This document shows, piece after piece, positions 7,881 through 16,676 of a stretch of DNA of 43,878 bases (positions are counted from its first letter, which is position 1; each line of letters begins with the position of its first letter). The position numbers and the translations under genes are program-made. This DNA comes from Sphingobacterium sp. UBA1575 (GTDB taxonomy: Bacteria; Bacteroidota; Bacteroidia; Sphingobacteriales; Sphingobacteriaceae), in contig DCOH01000056.1 of the NCBI GenBank assembly GCA_002322865.1, positions 6,945 to 50,822 of the forward strand. The letters are read 5' to 3'. Below the pieces are notes generated by a model. The model was not told the origin of the DNA, ran no database searches, and saw only the letters and a program-made list of their open reading frames with translations.

Positions 7881-9263
7881 TTACTTCAAATACTTTAATT
7901 TATATATTCTAAAAAGAAAGAGCACAAAAATGTATACAAGTAATATTTTTAAAATAAAATATACATTTATGAAATAACTGGAACGTGGTGCTAAAAGTAT
8001 ATACTGTAGAATGGCAAATGAAAACATAAAATATAGATTACTTTTTTTCATCTTTTTTTCAAAAAAGAATATAATATATCCAAAAAATATTGCTCCAAAA
8101 ACTATACCCCAAATATTAAATTCATAAAGCTCTGCAATAAAATTAGTACCTAAGGATGCTCCCGATAAATAATAATCTTGACTTAATGAAAACGTTAAAC
8201 TATGCCCTAAAGAACTTCTTTCTTTTGCTACTTCTACACTTTGACCTGAAGGATAAAATCCTGAAAAAAATGGATCTAATAAAAATGGTCTCGAATTAGG
8301 AATAATATTCTCTTTATATTGGACATAAAGAGCCAGAACGTACATGGATTGTGATTGTTCATATAAAAACTGAGGAACCATCTCAATAACATTCCCACTC
8401 CTATTACTATTAGTTCTACTAATAGAGATATATTGAAAGATTATTAATAAACCAAATAATATTGGAATAATCTTTTTATATGGTATTTTGATTTTATAGA
8501 CTTCATTATAATACCAGAACAAAAAGATTATAGCTACAGCAAAATTAGCTCTCAATCCTATAAATAAATAAGGTATTATTGTGATTAAATACAATATTGA
8601 AAACCAATAAAACTTCTTAACTGGTGGCCTGCTGCCTAAAAAGATCATATAAGCTACTTGGAATATTAGTAACGCAAGTCTTAAATAGAATGGTATTGAT
8701 TCAGAGTTTTCACCAACATAAAATTCGGTGTAGGACTTACCGATTAAACCTGAGACTTCTAGGTAACTTTTATATAAAACAAATGGTATAGTTATATAGA
8801 ATAAAGTTGTCCCGGCATTTAAAAGCTTAATATCGGTTGAATTATGAAATCCAAAAAAATTAAGTTCACTTCTACTTCTAATAGATACATATGTCCAGGA
8901 GACAAAAAGTGTAAAAATGCAATAAATAAGAATAGTTTTTTGTACTACACTTTCCGGCAAGTTTATTCTAATTAAAGAATCAGCATATCTAAAATTTAAA
9001 TGTAGAATACCATCCCAAAAAAACTTCTGAAAATTAAATAATCCTAAACATAATAAAAATAATGAAAATATATTTGAAATTCCATAAGTTCTAATAGAAT
9101 AGATAATTGATACTATATAAAGTAAAAATAACTCCCAAATCAAAATTATTGTAAAGTTATTCCCTAATGTGTTATATAATAAAATATATATTCCTTCAAT
9201 AATGAAAATAAGAAGAAATAATGCGTAAAAGATACTTAAAAACCCTCTATTTGACAGTAACAT
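7881..9263 (-). CDS. wzy: Wzy-like O-antigen/capsule polymerase (multi-pass membrane protein)
   Basis: 460-aa, very hydrophobic protein with roughly 11-12 predicted transmembrane stretches beginning at residue ~8. A hydrophilic segment around residues 305-350 (rich in S, P, G; includes SGFYPSGQSVEVAKE) lies late in the protein, as the large periplasmic loop does in Wzy polymerases. Sequence conservation in Wzy proteins is poor, so the call rests on topology, length and its place in a Wzx-dependent cluster with no other polymerase candidate. The ATG lies inside the 3' end of the preceding transferase gene (17-bp overlap). Strongly AT-rich with AT-ending codons, as in the genes upstream. Confidence 0.78.
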   Translation of the reverse strand: MLLSNRGFLSIFYALFLLIFIIEGIYILLYNTLGNNFTIILIWELFLLYIVSIIYSIRTYGISNIFSLFLLCLGLFNFQKFFWDGILHLNFRYADSLIRINLPESVVQKTILIYCIFTLFVSWTYVSIRSRSELNFFGFHNSTDIKLLNAGTTLFYITIPFVLYKSYLEVSGLIGKSYTEFYVGENSESIPFYLRLALLIFQVAYMIFLGSRPPVKKFYWFSILYLITIIPYLFIGLRANFAVAIIFLFWYYNEVYKIKIPYKKIIPILFGLLIIFQYISISRTNSNRSGNVIEMVPQFLYEQSQSMYVLALYVQYKENIIPNSRPFLLDPFFSGFYPSGQSVEVAKERSSLGHSLTFSLSQDYYLSGASLGTNFIAELYEFNIWGIVFGAIFFGYIIFFFEKKMKKSNLYFMFSFAILQYILLAPRSSYFINVYFILKILLVYIFVLFLFRIYKLKYLK

Positions 9264-10488
9264 ATCCTTTATTTAAATTATAAACTATTTGTTGAGCGTT
9301 CTCTATCGTGTCATAAATCATAACTTTAAATCCTAGTGACATATATTCATAGGCTAAGGTTGAGTTATAAGAAATAACAATATCAACTTTTGGATTGATA
9401 TCCACTACAGTACATTGATTATAAACTGCCTCAAATTCTTTTTTTGAACTTAGTGGGTGGGGCTTAACCAATAATTCAAATTTGCGTTCATCTAAATTTT
9501 CAACAATAAATTTTTCTTGATTATAAAAGGAATTAATATTACCAATAAGCAATATTAAAGTTTTATTTGTTTTTATTGGCCAATTACTAATAGTCAAGTA
9601 ATAACCAGAATAATTAATTTCTGTAGGCAATGTATTAAATTCGCCTATAAATAAGTGTTTAGCTTCCTCTTCCGTAAAGGCAACAAGCCTATTTATTGTA
9701 TTATATCTAACCGGTACAATAAGAGCATATGAATTATATTCTTCCACATACTTAAAATATTCCAACAGTTTCGAATTTAAAACTTTAATTATATTGGTTC
9801 CATGCTGGACTAATACTTTATTTTTAAAATCTATATTATCATACAATATAGCCCATCTATCTTTTTGATTACTGAAGTATATAGTTTGATCTTTATTAAA
9901 TTGTGGACTATTTAAAGCATCATATAAAATAAACCATTCCAAAGCATGACTAGCGTACAATATATTCTTATAACCATAATTAATAGCTACTTCAAAAATA
10001 GCCTTCAATGAAATAAAATAATTGACAAACAAAGACTTGATCGAAATTGATAGTATTGATGATTGAGTTAGAGGCAGGAACCTATCATCTAACTTTTCCT
10101 TATATAAAGGTAATGTTATTAAACAATAATCAGACAATTGCTGCTTATCAATAAGATTTAAAACATGGTAATCACTCAGAATAATAATATTTTGAAATTT
10201 TCTTGTATTAAAATCTGACTTAAAATCACGTTTATAAATTTTTCTTTTTAAGACCTTAAAAAAATCGACACTTATTTTAAAAAAAACTAAAGCTGGTAAA
10301 AAAATTATGAAAAACAAGTAGAATATGTCAAAAAGCAATCCATATCTTTTTTTATAACTTGAAAGTTTCAATGGACTTACAATAAACCGCCATTTATCTT
10401 CTGTAGCAGACATCAATGAATTAAAATATTTATCAATGTAAATATTATTATTGATCGATTTTATAAACAAATGATTTTTAATGTTCAT
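9247..10488 (-). CDS. Putative GT-B glycosyltransferase; candidate nonulosonic-acid transferase
   Basis: 413 aa, not close to a family I can name with certainty. A hydrophobic stretch at residues ~50-75 may be a membrane-contact segment. LVQHGTN (227-233), LLVKPHP (339-345) and ISYNSTLAYE (372-381) resemble the sequence blocks of CDP-glycerol-transferase-like and polysialyltransferase-like GT-B enzymes. In sialyltransferases of families GT38/GT52 an HP motif and a following S/T-rich motif bind the CMP donor. No other gene here looks like a CMP-legionaminate transferase, so this is the natural candidate. It overlaps the GT4 gene by 11 bp and wzy by 17 bp. Role inferred; confidence in a GT-B transferase is moderate. 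Confidence 0.62.
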   Translation of the reverse strand: MNIKNHLFIKSINNNIYIDKYFNSLMSATEDKWRFIVSPLKLSSYKKRYGLLFDIFYLFFIIFLPALVFFKISVDFFKVLKRKIYKRDFKSDFNTRKFQNIIILSDYHVLNLIDKQQLSDYCLITLPLYKEKLDDRFLPLTQSSILSISIKSLFVNYFISLKAIFEVAINYGYKNILYASHALEWFILYDALNSPQFNKDQTIYFSNQKDRWAILYDNIDFKNKVLVQHGTNIIKVLNSKLLEYFKYVEEYNSYALIVPVRYNTINRLVAFTEEEAKHLFIGEFNTLPTEINYSGYYLTISNWPIKTNKTLILLIGNINSFYNQEKFIVENLDERKFELLVKPHPLSSKKEFEAVYNQCTVVDINPKVDIVISYNSTLAYEYMSLGFKVMIYDTIENAQQIVYNLNKGYVTVK

Positions 10489-11683
10489 AGAAAAATTCTT
10501 TGAAAAGTTTAGAATAATTTTCTGCCATTTTTTGAAGTGTGAATTTCTTTAAAAACATTTGTCTCGATTTTATCTTATAATCTTCATTTGGCAAATTATA
10601 TACTTCCAAAATTTTATTCTTAATGTCTTCTGGATCCCTTTTAATAATTTTTCCATAATCAGAAGTTATCATTTCACAAATAGCTCCAACATCTGTTGCT
10701 AAAATAAACATACCCTGTCTCATACCCTCAATAATAGAAATTGGCATACCTTCAGATTTACTTGGTAATACCATCATATCCATTTCTCTAAGTAGCTCAG
10801 ATACATCATTTCGAATTCCATAGAATATTACATTGTTACTTAAGCCCTTTTTATCAACTAAAACCTTAAGATAATTTTCTTGTGGACCACCACCTATTAT
10901 ATGAAACTTAATAAATTGTAAAATATATTTAGGAATTAAAGAAAGTGCTTCAATTATTAATTCTTGTCCCTTATGTCCAGTCAATGAACCTAAACATATT
11001 AAATTAAAATTTTTTTTCTTATTGTAAAAAGTATGATCTATATCTCTTATTCCATTATATATGTACCTAGACTTGGTTTGTATAAAATTATTATATTCAA
11101 AAGTTTTTTTAGATAAAAAAACAACTTGATCAATTTCATTATAAACAGTCTTTTTAATATTCTCAAGAATATTAAAATAATGTGAGCTTTTTAGTGAGGG
11201 ATAATATGACAATAATTGTTCAAAAGGTTCCTTACTACAATGTAGCAATAAGACAGTCTTCACGTTTCTATTTCTTTCAGCATTAGTTAAGAAATAAAAG
11301 GCTGTAAAAATATCTTGGAAAAATATAATGTCTTCTTGATTTAAATGAAGAATATTATTTGAAATTACTTTCTCTGCTGGATTGACGTAACTATTCTTAA
11401 CTTTATACCAAGCATTATATGATAATTTTGAACTTATAACCTTTGAAAGTATAGTCCGTATAAGTCTAACAATAACGTACCTGTTTGTGTTTACATTTTT
11501 TCCAATTGGAAGAGATGATGTGTGAGAAATATCTAAAACACCATTTCTCGAATAGATTTTATTGAGAAAAAAAGAATTGTTAGAGAATAGTTCCTTTGCT
11601 TGGACAAAAAAATTAGTTACAAAATTAACACCATTGACATCATAGATATCCCCAAAATATACAATACAAAAACTCTTTTTCAT
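10478..11683 (-). CDS. Family 4 glycosyltransferase
   Basis: 401-aa GT-B protein. The C-terminal half carries CLGSLTGHKGQELIIEAL (donor-domain entry) and the EX7E motif SEGMPISIIEG (Glu311/Glu319), both standard for GT4 retaining transferases. VFLSKKTFEY near residue 190 and the linker YIYNGI near 208 are typical of the interdomain region. It should add one sugar to the undecaprenyl-linked repeat on the cytoplasmic face. The start overlaps the stop of wzx by 4 bp (ATGA). The sugar cannot be told from sequence. It is AT-rich and shares the unusual composition of the wzx-wzy block. Confidence 0.9.
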   Translation of the reverse strand: MKKSFCIVYFGDIYDVNGVNFVTNFFVQAKELFSNNSFFLNKIYSRNGVLDISHTSSLPIGKNVNTNRYVIVRLIRTILSKVISSKLSYNAWYKVKNSYVNPAEKVISNNILHLNQEDIIFFQDIFTAFYFLTNAERNRNVKTVLLLHCSKEPFEQLLSYYPSLKSSHYFNILENIKKTVYNEIDQVVFLSKKTFEYNNFIQTKSRYIYNGIRDIDHTFYNKKKNFNLICLGSLTGHKGQELIIEALSLIPKYILQFIKFHIIGGGPQENYLKVLVDKKGLSNNVIFYGIRNDVSELLREMDMMVLPSKSEGMPISIIEGMRQGMFILATDVGAICEMITSDYGKIIKRDPEDIKNKILEVYNLPNEDYKIKSRQMFLKKFTLQKMAENYSKLFKEFFYEH

Positions 11684-13095
11684 TTATTGGAAGTTTTATT
11701 TAATATGAAGGAATATACTAACTTCTCTTTTAATAAAAATAATATTAAAAGATATAAAGAAATGCCAAGAAATAAGGATAAAATGTCCAAACTTTCATTC
11801 AGATATAATTTCAGTAATAACACAAACATAAAAGAAATTATAAACCCAATCAAATATTTCAATATTTCTGAAGAGAACAAATTATTCAAGCTAATTTTCT
11901 TTCTTATTATTACAAACAACAAAAATATTAACAAAATATTAGAAAAAATTGAGGTGATAATCAACGCTGAAGAATTCAGAACGTTAACCAAGGCTATATT
12001 CATCAAGATATTTATAATAATTACAGCAATATAAATAATTACAATCTTCATTCCCTTCCCCATAGGATAAATTACTTGGAATATTAATGTGTTAATAAGA
12101 GCTGATAATATAATCAAAGGACAAAAAAGCTTGAGAATTGGAATAGCAGGTATATATTTAATTCCGCCAAAGGCTATGATTAAAAATTTCGAGCCAAAAA
12201 AAAGAAATAATATTGCCGGAAAACCTAAAAAAAATATTAAAGACATAGACTTCCTAACTAAGGAATAAAAATCGTCTATATGATTATTTTGCAATAAATA
12301 TGAAGCACGGGGCAGTAATGTTGTTGCAATGATCTTAAGAAAAGATGAAATAATGTTAAATATACTAAGTGAAAATGTCAAATAACCCAACTCTTCTCTT
12401 GTAATATATTTTTCAATTACAGTTATATCCCCCATTCCAAAATACCTAAATGTTATTTCGACAAGAAATATTATTAGAAGTCCGGAATAATGTTTAAAAT
12501 TCAGACGAAATTTAAAAGAGTCCCTAATTTCTAAATATAATTTTATAAAATTAATAATACCATTTAATAACAAACCTCCAATAACTAAAGCTACGTACAA
12601 TAATAAATCTGAATTATCTTTAATTAACAAAAAAATGAGGGCTAAGGATATAACCTTAAATATCAAATTACGAAAAAAAATAAATCTCTGGTTCTCTACA
12701 GCAACAAAATACCACTCCACAGAGATTGCATTTGCAACTATCATCAAACTAAAGAGCAAAGCAATAGGAATATCCTTATCGGGCAAGCTATAATAAAGAG
12801 GTAACAATATTAAAAATATTGTTACAATTAAATTGAAAAAAATAATACTTATTAATTCACTCGCTAATTCATTTCTACGAGGAATATTATCTGCAAATTT
12901 CCCCAGTTCACGCGAAGCATATAGCCCAATACCAAATAGGGTTATTAATGAGATATATGAGAATAATATATTATAATAGTTGTAACTACCTATATTTTCA
13001 ACATCAAAAACCCTAGATATATATGGAAATACCATTAAGGGATAAAGAGTGGTGACTAAAATGTTACCAAAAGAATATATTAAATTTTTATTCAA
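11680..13095 (-). CDS. wzx: Wzx-type polysaccharide flippase, TTG start
   Basis: 471-aa integral membrane protein with about 12-14 helices, opening SFGNILVTTLYPLMVFPYI as in the RfbX/Wzx (MOP superfamily) flippases. GIGLYASRELGK near residue 55 and VIEKYITREELGY near 225 are typical loop motifs. It moves the undecaprenyl-linked repeat unit across the inner membrane for Wzy. No ATG is available: the frame opens only after the TAG that ends the beta-helix gene, and the sole sensible start is the TTG at 13095, three bases past that TAG and in the same frame. That start probably depends on coupled re-initiation. Product family secure. Confidence 0.9.
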   Translation of the reverse strand: MNKNLIYSFGNILVTTLYPLMVFPYISRVFDVENIGSYNYYNILFSYISLITLFGIGLYASRELGKFADNIPRRNELASELISIIFFNLIVTIFLILLPLYYSLPDKDIPIALLFSLMIVANAISVEWYFVAVENQRFIFFRNLIFKVISLALIFLLIKDNSDLLLYVALVIGGLLLNGIINFIKLYLEIRDSFKFRLNFKHYSGLLIIFLVEITFRYFGMGDITVIEKYITREELGYLTFSLSIFNIISSFLKIIATTLLPRASYLLQNNHIDDFYSLVRKSMSLIFFLGFPAILFLFFGSKFLIIAFGGIKYIPAIPILKLFCPLIILSALINTLIFQVIYPMGKGMKIVIIYIAVIIINILMNIALVNVLNSSALIITSIFSNILLIFLLFVIIRKKISLNNLFSSEILKYLIGFIISFMFVLLLKLYLNESLDILSLFLGISLYLLILFLLKEKLVYSFILNKTSNK

Positions 13096-13098
13096 ACC

Positions 13099-14301
13099 CT
13101 ATTTTAAATTAATTAAATCAAATAATCCACCCTCTACCTTATTCATTATCTCCTGGCGACTATTCAAATAAATAAATGATAAATTTGAAGATTTATAAAT
13201 AGCCTGAGGTAGTAAAATACGCTTATTATATGGTTTAGAACTTCGAATAGTGATCTTACTATTGAAAAGTTCCCTAAAAGAATAATCATAGTTGTTTGAG
13301 CTATACAATAAAAAATCAAAATTTGCCTTTAAAGACAAATCATAAATATTTTGCTCAGATTTAGATGTCGCAATTCCATGAAACGAAGGTCTAAGGTCGA
13401 TTATATTATTGCAAGGCTGTTGAATGATAACATCCTTAATCAACATTTCTGAGTGTCGACCACGAAATACAGAGTGAGTAGGTATTGTACCCTCAATTAC
13501 TCCATTGATGATTTTACCTGATCTTGCTCTAGAAAAAACAAACACATTACCATTCTTTCCAGAATTAATCACTTTAAAATTAGAAACAGTAACATTGTGT
13601 CCTGTAGACGACTCTTTTAAACCATTGGCCTGTTGAAGTAATAAGAATGTATCACATTCCTCGGCAATAATATTTGAATAAATTATATTCATTTTTGACC
13701 CCATCTTATTATTAGCCTCAATATCATATTGTGAGGACAATGCGAAAGTACAATTAATTATCCTGGTACCATTTACATTAAATAAAATGACATTTCGATC
13801 TTCAACTTGAATACCTTTACCGCCTAATTTTTTTGCAATGGTTCCACTTTTACAATTCTTTATAACTCCACCTGTTACTAAGCACGTACCTCCATTTCCG
13901 AAACTAATTCCATTTTCCCCTGTCCCTCCACTAGAAATATTGTTTCCGTCAATTTTTGGATTTACAATTTCGATATTAGTAGCTCCTTTCTTATTATAAA
14001 GAATTGTCCCAATCTTTGTATAGGAGACGAGCTTTAAAAATGATTCACCAAAAACCACCTTTGTATTAGAACCAATATACAATGTTTCTGAAATCTTGTA
14101 AGATCCTTTTGTTGTCGGGATATACACAGTCCCCCCCCCTTGTTTTTCAATTAAATCTAGTGCCTTTTGGATAATTCTAGTATCATCTTGAATATTATTA
14201 CCCTTTGCTCCCATTGATAAAACATTTATACTTTGGGCATTAAGAGTATTAATAAAAAAACAAATTACAATAGCTATTATATATTTTTTTTTAACAAACA
14301 T
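13099..14301 (-). CDS. Exported right-handed beta-helix protein (pectate-lyase-3-like)
   Basis: 400 aa. Residues 1-22 form a signal peptide (KKK, hydrophobic core, cut after NAQ). NVLSMGAKGNNIQDDTRIIQ followed by GGGTVYIPTTKGSYKIS is the opening of the Pectate_lyase_3/GH28-like beta-helix fold, and the rest shows repetitive I-x-N/V-x-I-x strands (for example IEIVNPKIDGNN, SNIIAEECDTF). Such folds include lyases, hydrolases, C5-epimerases and phage tailspike-like proteins. Lying between the PtmA-like SDR (20 bp away) and wzx, it probably acts on the locus's own polymer in the periplasm or at the surface. No catalytic residues could be assigned. Codon use is as AT-rich as its neighbours. Confidence 0.8.
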   Translation of the reverse strand: MFVKKKYIIAIVICFFINTLNAQSINVLSMGAKGNNIQDDTRIIQKALDLIEKQGGGTVYIPTTKGSYKISETLYIGSNTKVVFGESFLKLVSYTKIGTILYNKKGATNIEIVNPKIDGNNISSGGTGENGISFGNGGTCLVTGGVIKNCKSGTIAKKLGGKGIQVEDRNVILFNVNGTRIINCTFALSSQYDIEANNKMGSKMNIIYSNIIAEECDTFLLLQQANGLKESSTGHNVTVSNFKVINSGKNGNVFVFSRARSGKIINGVIEGTIPTHSVFRGRHSEMLIKDVIIQQPCNNIIDLRPSFHGIATSKSEQNIYDLSLKANFDFLLYSSNNYDYSFRELFNSKITIRSSKPYNKRILLPQAIYKSSNLSFIYLNSRQEIMNKVEGGLFDLINLK

Positions 14302-14321
14302 TTTTTATTTTACCATAAATT

Positions 14322-15065
14322 CTAAATTGCTGTCCATCCCCCATCAACCATTAAATTATGGCCAGTTATATAGGACGCTTCATTTGATAACAAAAAAGCT
14401 ACTGCCGGTGCAATCTCATTTGCCTCTCCCATTCTCTTTAATGGAGATTTACTTTCATATCGTTCAATAAATGATGGATGTTGTTTATCCAGAATTCCTC
14501 CAGGAGACACACAATTCACTCTTATTCCATAATTACCAAAATATGAAGCTAAATATCGAGATAAATTAATAATACCTCCTTTAATGGCGGAATAGGCTGC
14601 CGGTGAAGTTCCCCCATAACCTTCATAAATTGTAAAATCGTTACCAACTACCCCGTAAATAGACCCGATATTGACAATAGATCCAGATTGTTGTGACTTC
14701 ATTACCTCAAGGACCTTTTGACATAATAGAAAAACTGAATTTAGTTGCATATCCACATTAGCTTGCCAAGATTCATAAGGTATATCTTCGAATTTTTCAC
14801 CCCAATCTTTAGTTCTAGGATAAGCATTATTTACCAAACCATCAATTCTCCCAAATTGCTCTTTTACACTCTCAACTAATTTGGATATTGAACTTTCATC
14901 TGTTAAATCGCAATTGTAAAGCCCATTAGTAATATCCGTTTCATGATTTATATCTACATTAATTACTTTGGCACCTTCATTTTTACAATAGTTCACTATA
15001 TGTTTCCCGATCAATCCATCACCCCCCGTAACTATAATCACATTATCTTTTAATCTTCCAAACAT
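14322..15065 (-). CDS. ptmA: PtmA-like short-chain dehydrogenase/reductase
   Basis: 247-aa classical SDR. The N-terminal TGGDGLIGKHI is a TGxxxGxG variant. NNAY, a Ser in VNIGSIYG and YSAIKGG (YxxxK) give the N-S-Y-K tetrad, and RVNCVSPGGI follows as usual. It resembles PtmA, the oxidoreductase found with PtmB/legF and PtmE in legionaminic acid clusters of Campylobacter. There its role is thought to be formation or modification of a legionaminic derivative, but the chemistry is not firmly established. The start overlaps the Gfo/Idh gene by 16 bp. SDR certain; PtmA equivalence rests on similarity plus context. Confidence 0.85.
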   Translation of the reverse strand: MFGRLKDNVIIVTGGDGLIGKHIVNYCKNEGAKVINVDINHETDITNGLYNCDLTDESSISKLVESVKEQFGRIDGLVNNAYPRTKDWGEKFEDIPYESWQANVDMQLNSVFLLCQKVLEVMKSQQSGSIVNIGSIYGVVGNDFTIYEGYGGTSPAAYSAIKGGIINLSRYLASYFGNYGIRVNCVSPGGILDKQHPSFIERYESKSPLKRMGEANEIAPAVAFLLSNEASYITGHNLMVDGGWTAI

Positions 15066-15952
15066 AATTTTAAAATTTTAAATGCTTCATTAATATCATT
15101 GAATTTCTTATTCTTATTTATTAATAGTTCTTTAATAAAATAATTCATTTGAGAAACGTAGGTATCTTGAATTAGATTTTGTGATTTGAAAATAGTTTTT
15201 CCATTCCAGGAAACATTATTCTCTAATAAATCGACATAAAATTCACCATCCTCGCAAATTACTTCCAAACTTCTTTTGGGATTTTTTCTATAATAGTTTA
15301 GAATAATATTAGCAGAAAAATCATTGTATTCAAGTAAATAATTTGCATAATCAATAGCACTTATATCTAAAGATGACTTATTTTGAAAAGATTTTCTAAC
15401 CTTTAAAGGAAATCCAAAAAGATAAGTTGCATAATCCACCTCATGAATTAAATCAATATGAACCCCTCCTCCCATGTCTTTATTTGCACTATATATTTGT
15501 CTATAATCTACTCCTGGTCTCCAATTAGGCAAATAAGACCCACAATAAATATTTACCTCGTTAATTCTTTTATTTAGAATCTTTTCTTTAATAAATTGAA
15601 TACATTCTAAAAAGCGTAGATTACAAGCAATGTAAGTTTGGATATTTAAATTGTTTATTTCCTTAATTAATTCCTCATTTTGTAAATCGTTAAATAGGGG
15701 TTTCTCGATAAATAGTGGCTTGTTTAAGCGACTCATATCGGCAATAGTTTGTGCATGTGATGAGGTCGGATTAGATATCAAAATAAAATCAGCATCCTCT
15801 ATTGCGTTATATATATTTTGAATACCCATTTCTTCCGAAATTGTGGAATCTTCCCTTCTTAAAGCATATATTTCAATGTCTGAAGATATTTTTTCTAATG
15901 CTAAAATATGCTTTCTAGCAATTGTTCCAAACCCTACTATTAAAACTTTCAT
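15050..15952 (-). CDS. Gfo/Idh/MocA-family sugar oxidoreductase
   Basis: 300 aa. The N-terminal Rossmann domain starts KVLIVGFGTIARKHI, and the conserved EKP motif appears in NKPLFIEKPLF. A C-terminal alpha/beta domain has GGVHIDLIHEVDYATYLFG, the usual substrate-pocket histidine region. Family members oxidise or reduce nucleotide sugars or sugar acids with NAD(P). It is locked between legF (one-base TAATG overlap) and the PtmA-like SDR (16-bp overlap), so it likely works on the nonulosonate or its precursor, perhaps as a redox partner in epimerisation at the side chain. Substrate unknown. Confidence 0.87.
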   Translation of the reverse strand: MKVLIVGFGTIARKHILALEKISSDIEIYALRREDSTISEEMGIQNIYNAIEDADFILISNPTSSHAQTIADMSRLNKPLFIEKPLFNDLQNEELIKEINNLNIQTYIACNLRFLECIQFIKEKILNKRINEVNIYCGSYLPNWRPGVDYRQIYSANKDMGGGVHIDLIHEVDYATYLFGFPLKVRKSFQNKSSLDISAIDYANYLLEYNDFSANIILNYYRKNPKRSLEVICEDGEFYVDLLENNVSWNGKTIFKSQNLIQDTYVSQMNYFIKELLINKNKKFNDINEAFKILKLCLED

Positions 15953-16674
15953 TAAACTGAAAAAGTTAACTTATTATTGCTTAAAAGAAAATCCATAAAC
16001 TCAAAATCAACCATATGATCAAGATCAAAACAAATATGGTCCATTTTATAAATCAATGATTTATCAGTTATCACACCATTTAATCCCAAATTAAAAAATG
16101 ACCGACGGTACAGATAAAAAGATGCATTAAGCTCATAAACACTAGGAGCAGACTGTCTAGACAATGTTGTAGAGTCCCTCCTTTTTGATAAAGAAAAATA
16201 GCCCTCTTCATTTTCTTCTACCATATTAAAATATGGATTTTTATTAGCATTATTTACAGAAAATAAAGTCAATGCCTCCTTATTTTGATGGAAAATTTCA
16301 ATTGCTTCTTCTATATCTTTAAGGGTCCTCAAAGGAGAACTAATATCTAAATCTAAAACAAAATCAAAAACCATGTTATATTCCTTCTCGGAATAATAAA
16401 GTAATGCCTTTATTGCATCAACTTTCCCCGCAGTATCTGTGCTCAAAATCTCTGGTCGTTTATACTCTGTTACGATTCCAAATTGACCGGCAACTTTTAA
16501 TATCTCGTCGTCATCAGTGGATAATTCAATTATTGAATTAACATATTTTTGTTGAATAGCTTTTGCTATTTTTACACTATATCCAATGAGCGGTACACCG
16601 TTTAATAATTTTATATTTTTGTGAGGAATTCCTTTTGATCCTCCTCTGGCACAAAGAGTTATGAGAATATTCAT
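15952..16674 (-). CDS. legF: CMP-legionaminic acid synthetase-like cytidylyltransferase
   Basis: 240-aa CMP-nonulosonate synthetase. The P-loop-like signature CARGGSKGIPHKN (residues 8-20) binds CTP, and DLDISSPLRTLKDIEEAI plus the late DLDHMVDFEFMD carry acidic residues expected to bind the metal. Members activate sialic, legionaminic or pseudaminic acid to the CMP-sugar. LegF/PtmB is favoured because ptmE-, legG-, legI- and legC-like genes precede it in order. It starts 2 bp after ptmE and ends overlapping the Gfo/Idh gene by one base. Family is certain; Leg versus another nonulosonate is inferred from the gene set. Confidence 0.9.
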   Translation of the reverse strand: MNILITLCARGGSKGIPHKNIKLLNGVPLIGYSVKIAKAIQQKYVNSIIELSTDDDEILKVAGQFGIVTEYKRPEILSTDTAGKVDAIKALLYYSEKEYNMVFDFVLDLDISSPLRTLKDIEEAIEIFHQNKEALTLFSVNNANKNPYFNMVEENEEGYFSLSKRRDSTTLSRQSAPSVYELNASFYLYRRSFFNLGLNGVITDKSLIYKMDHICFDLDHMVDFEFMDFLLSNNKLTFSV

Positions 16675-16676
16675 AT

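Noticed and set aside
11600..12034. 144-codon plus-strand open frame opposite wzx and the GT4 gene
   Set aside because: It is low-complexity, rich in N, I and K from AT-rich antisense sequence, and lies fully opposite two well-supported genes.
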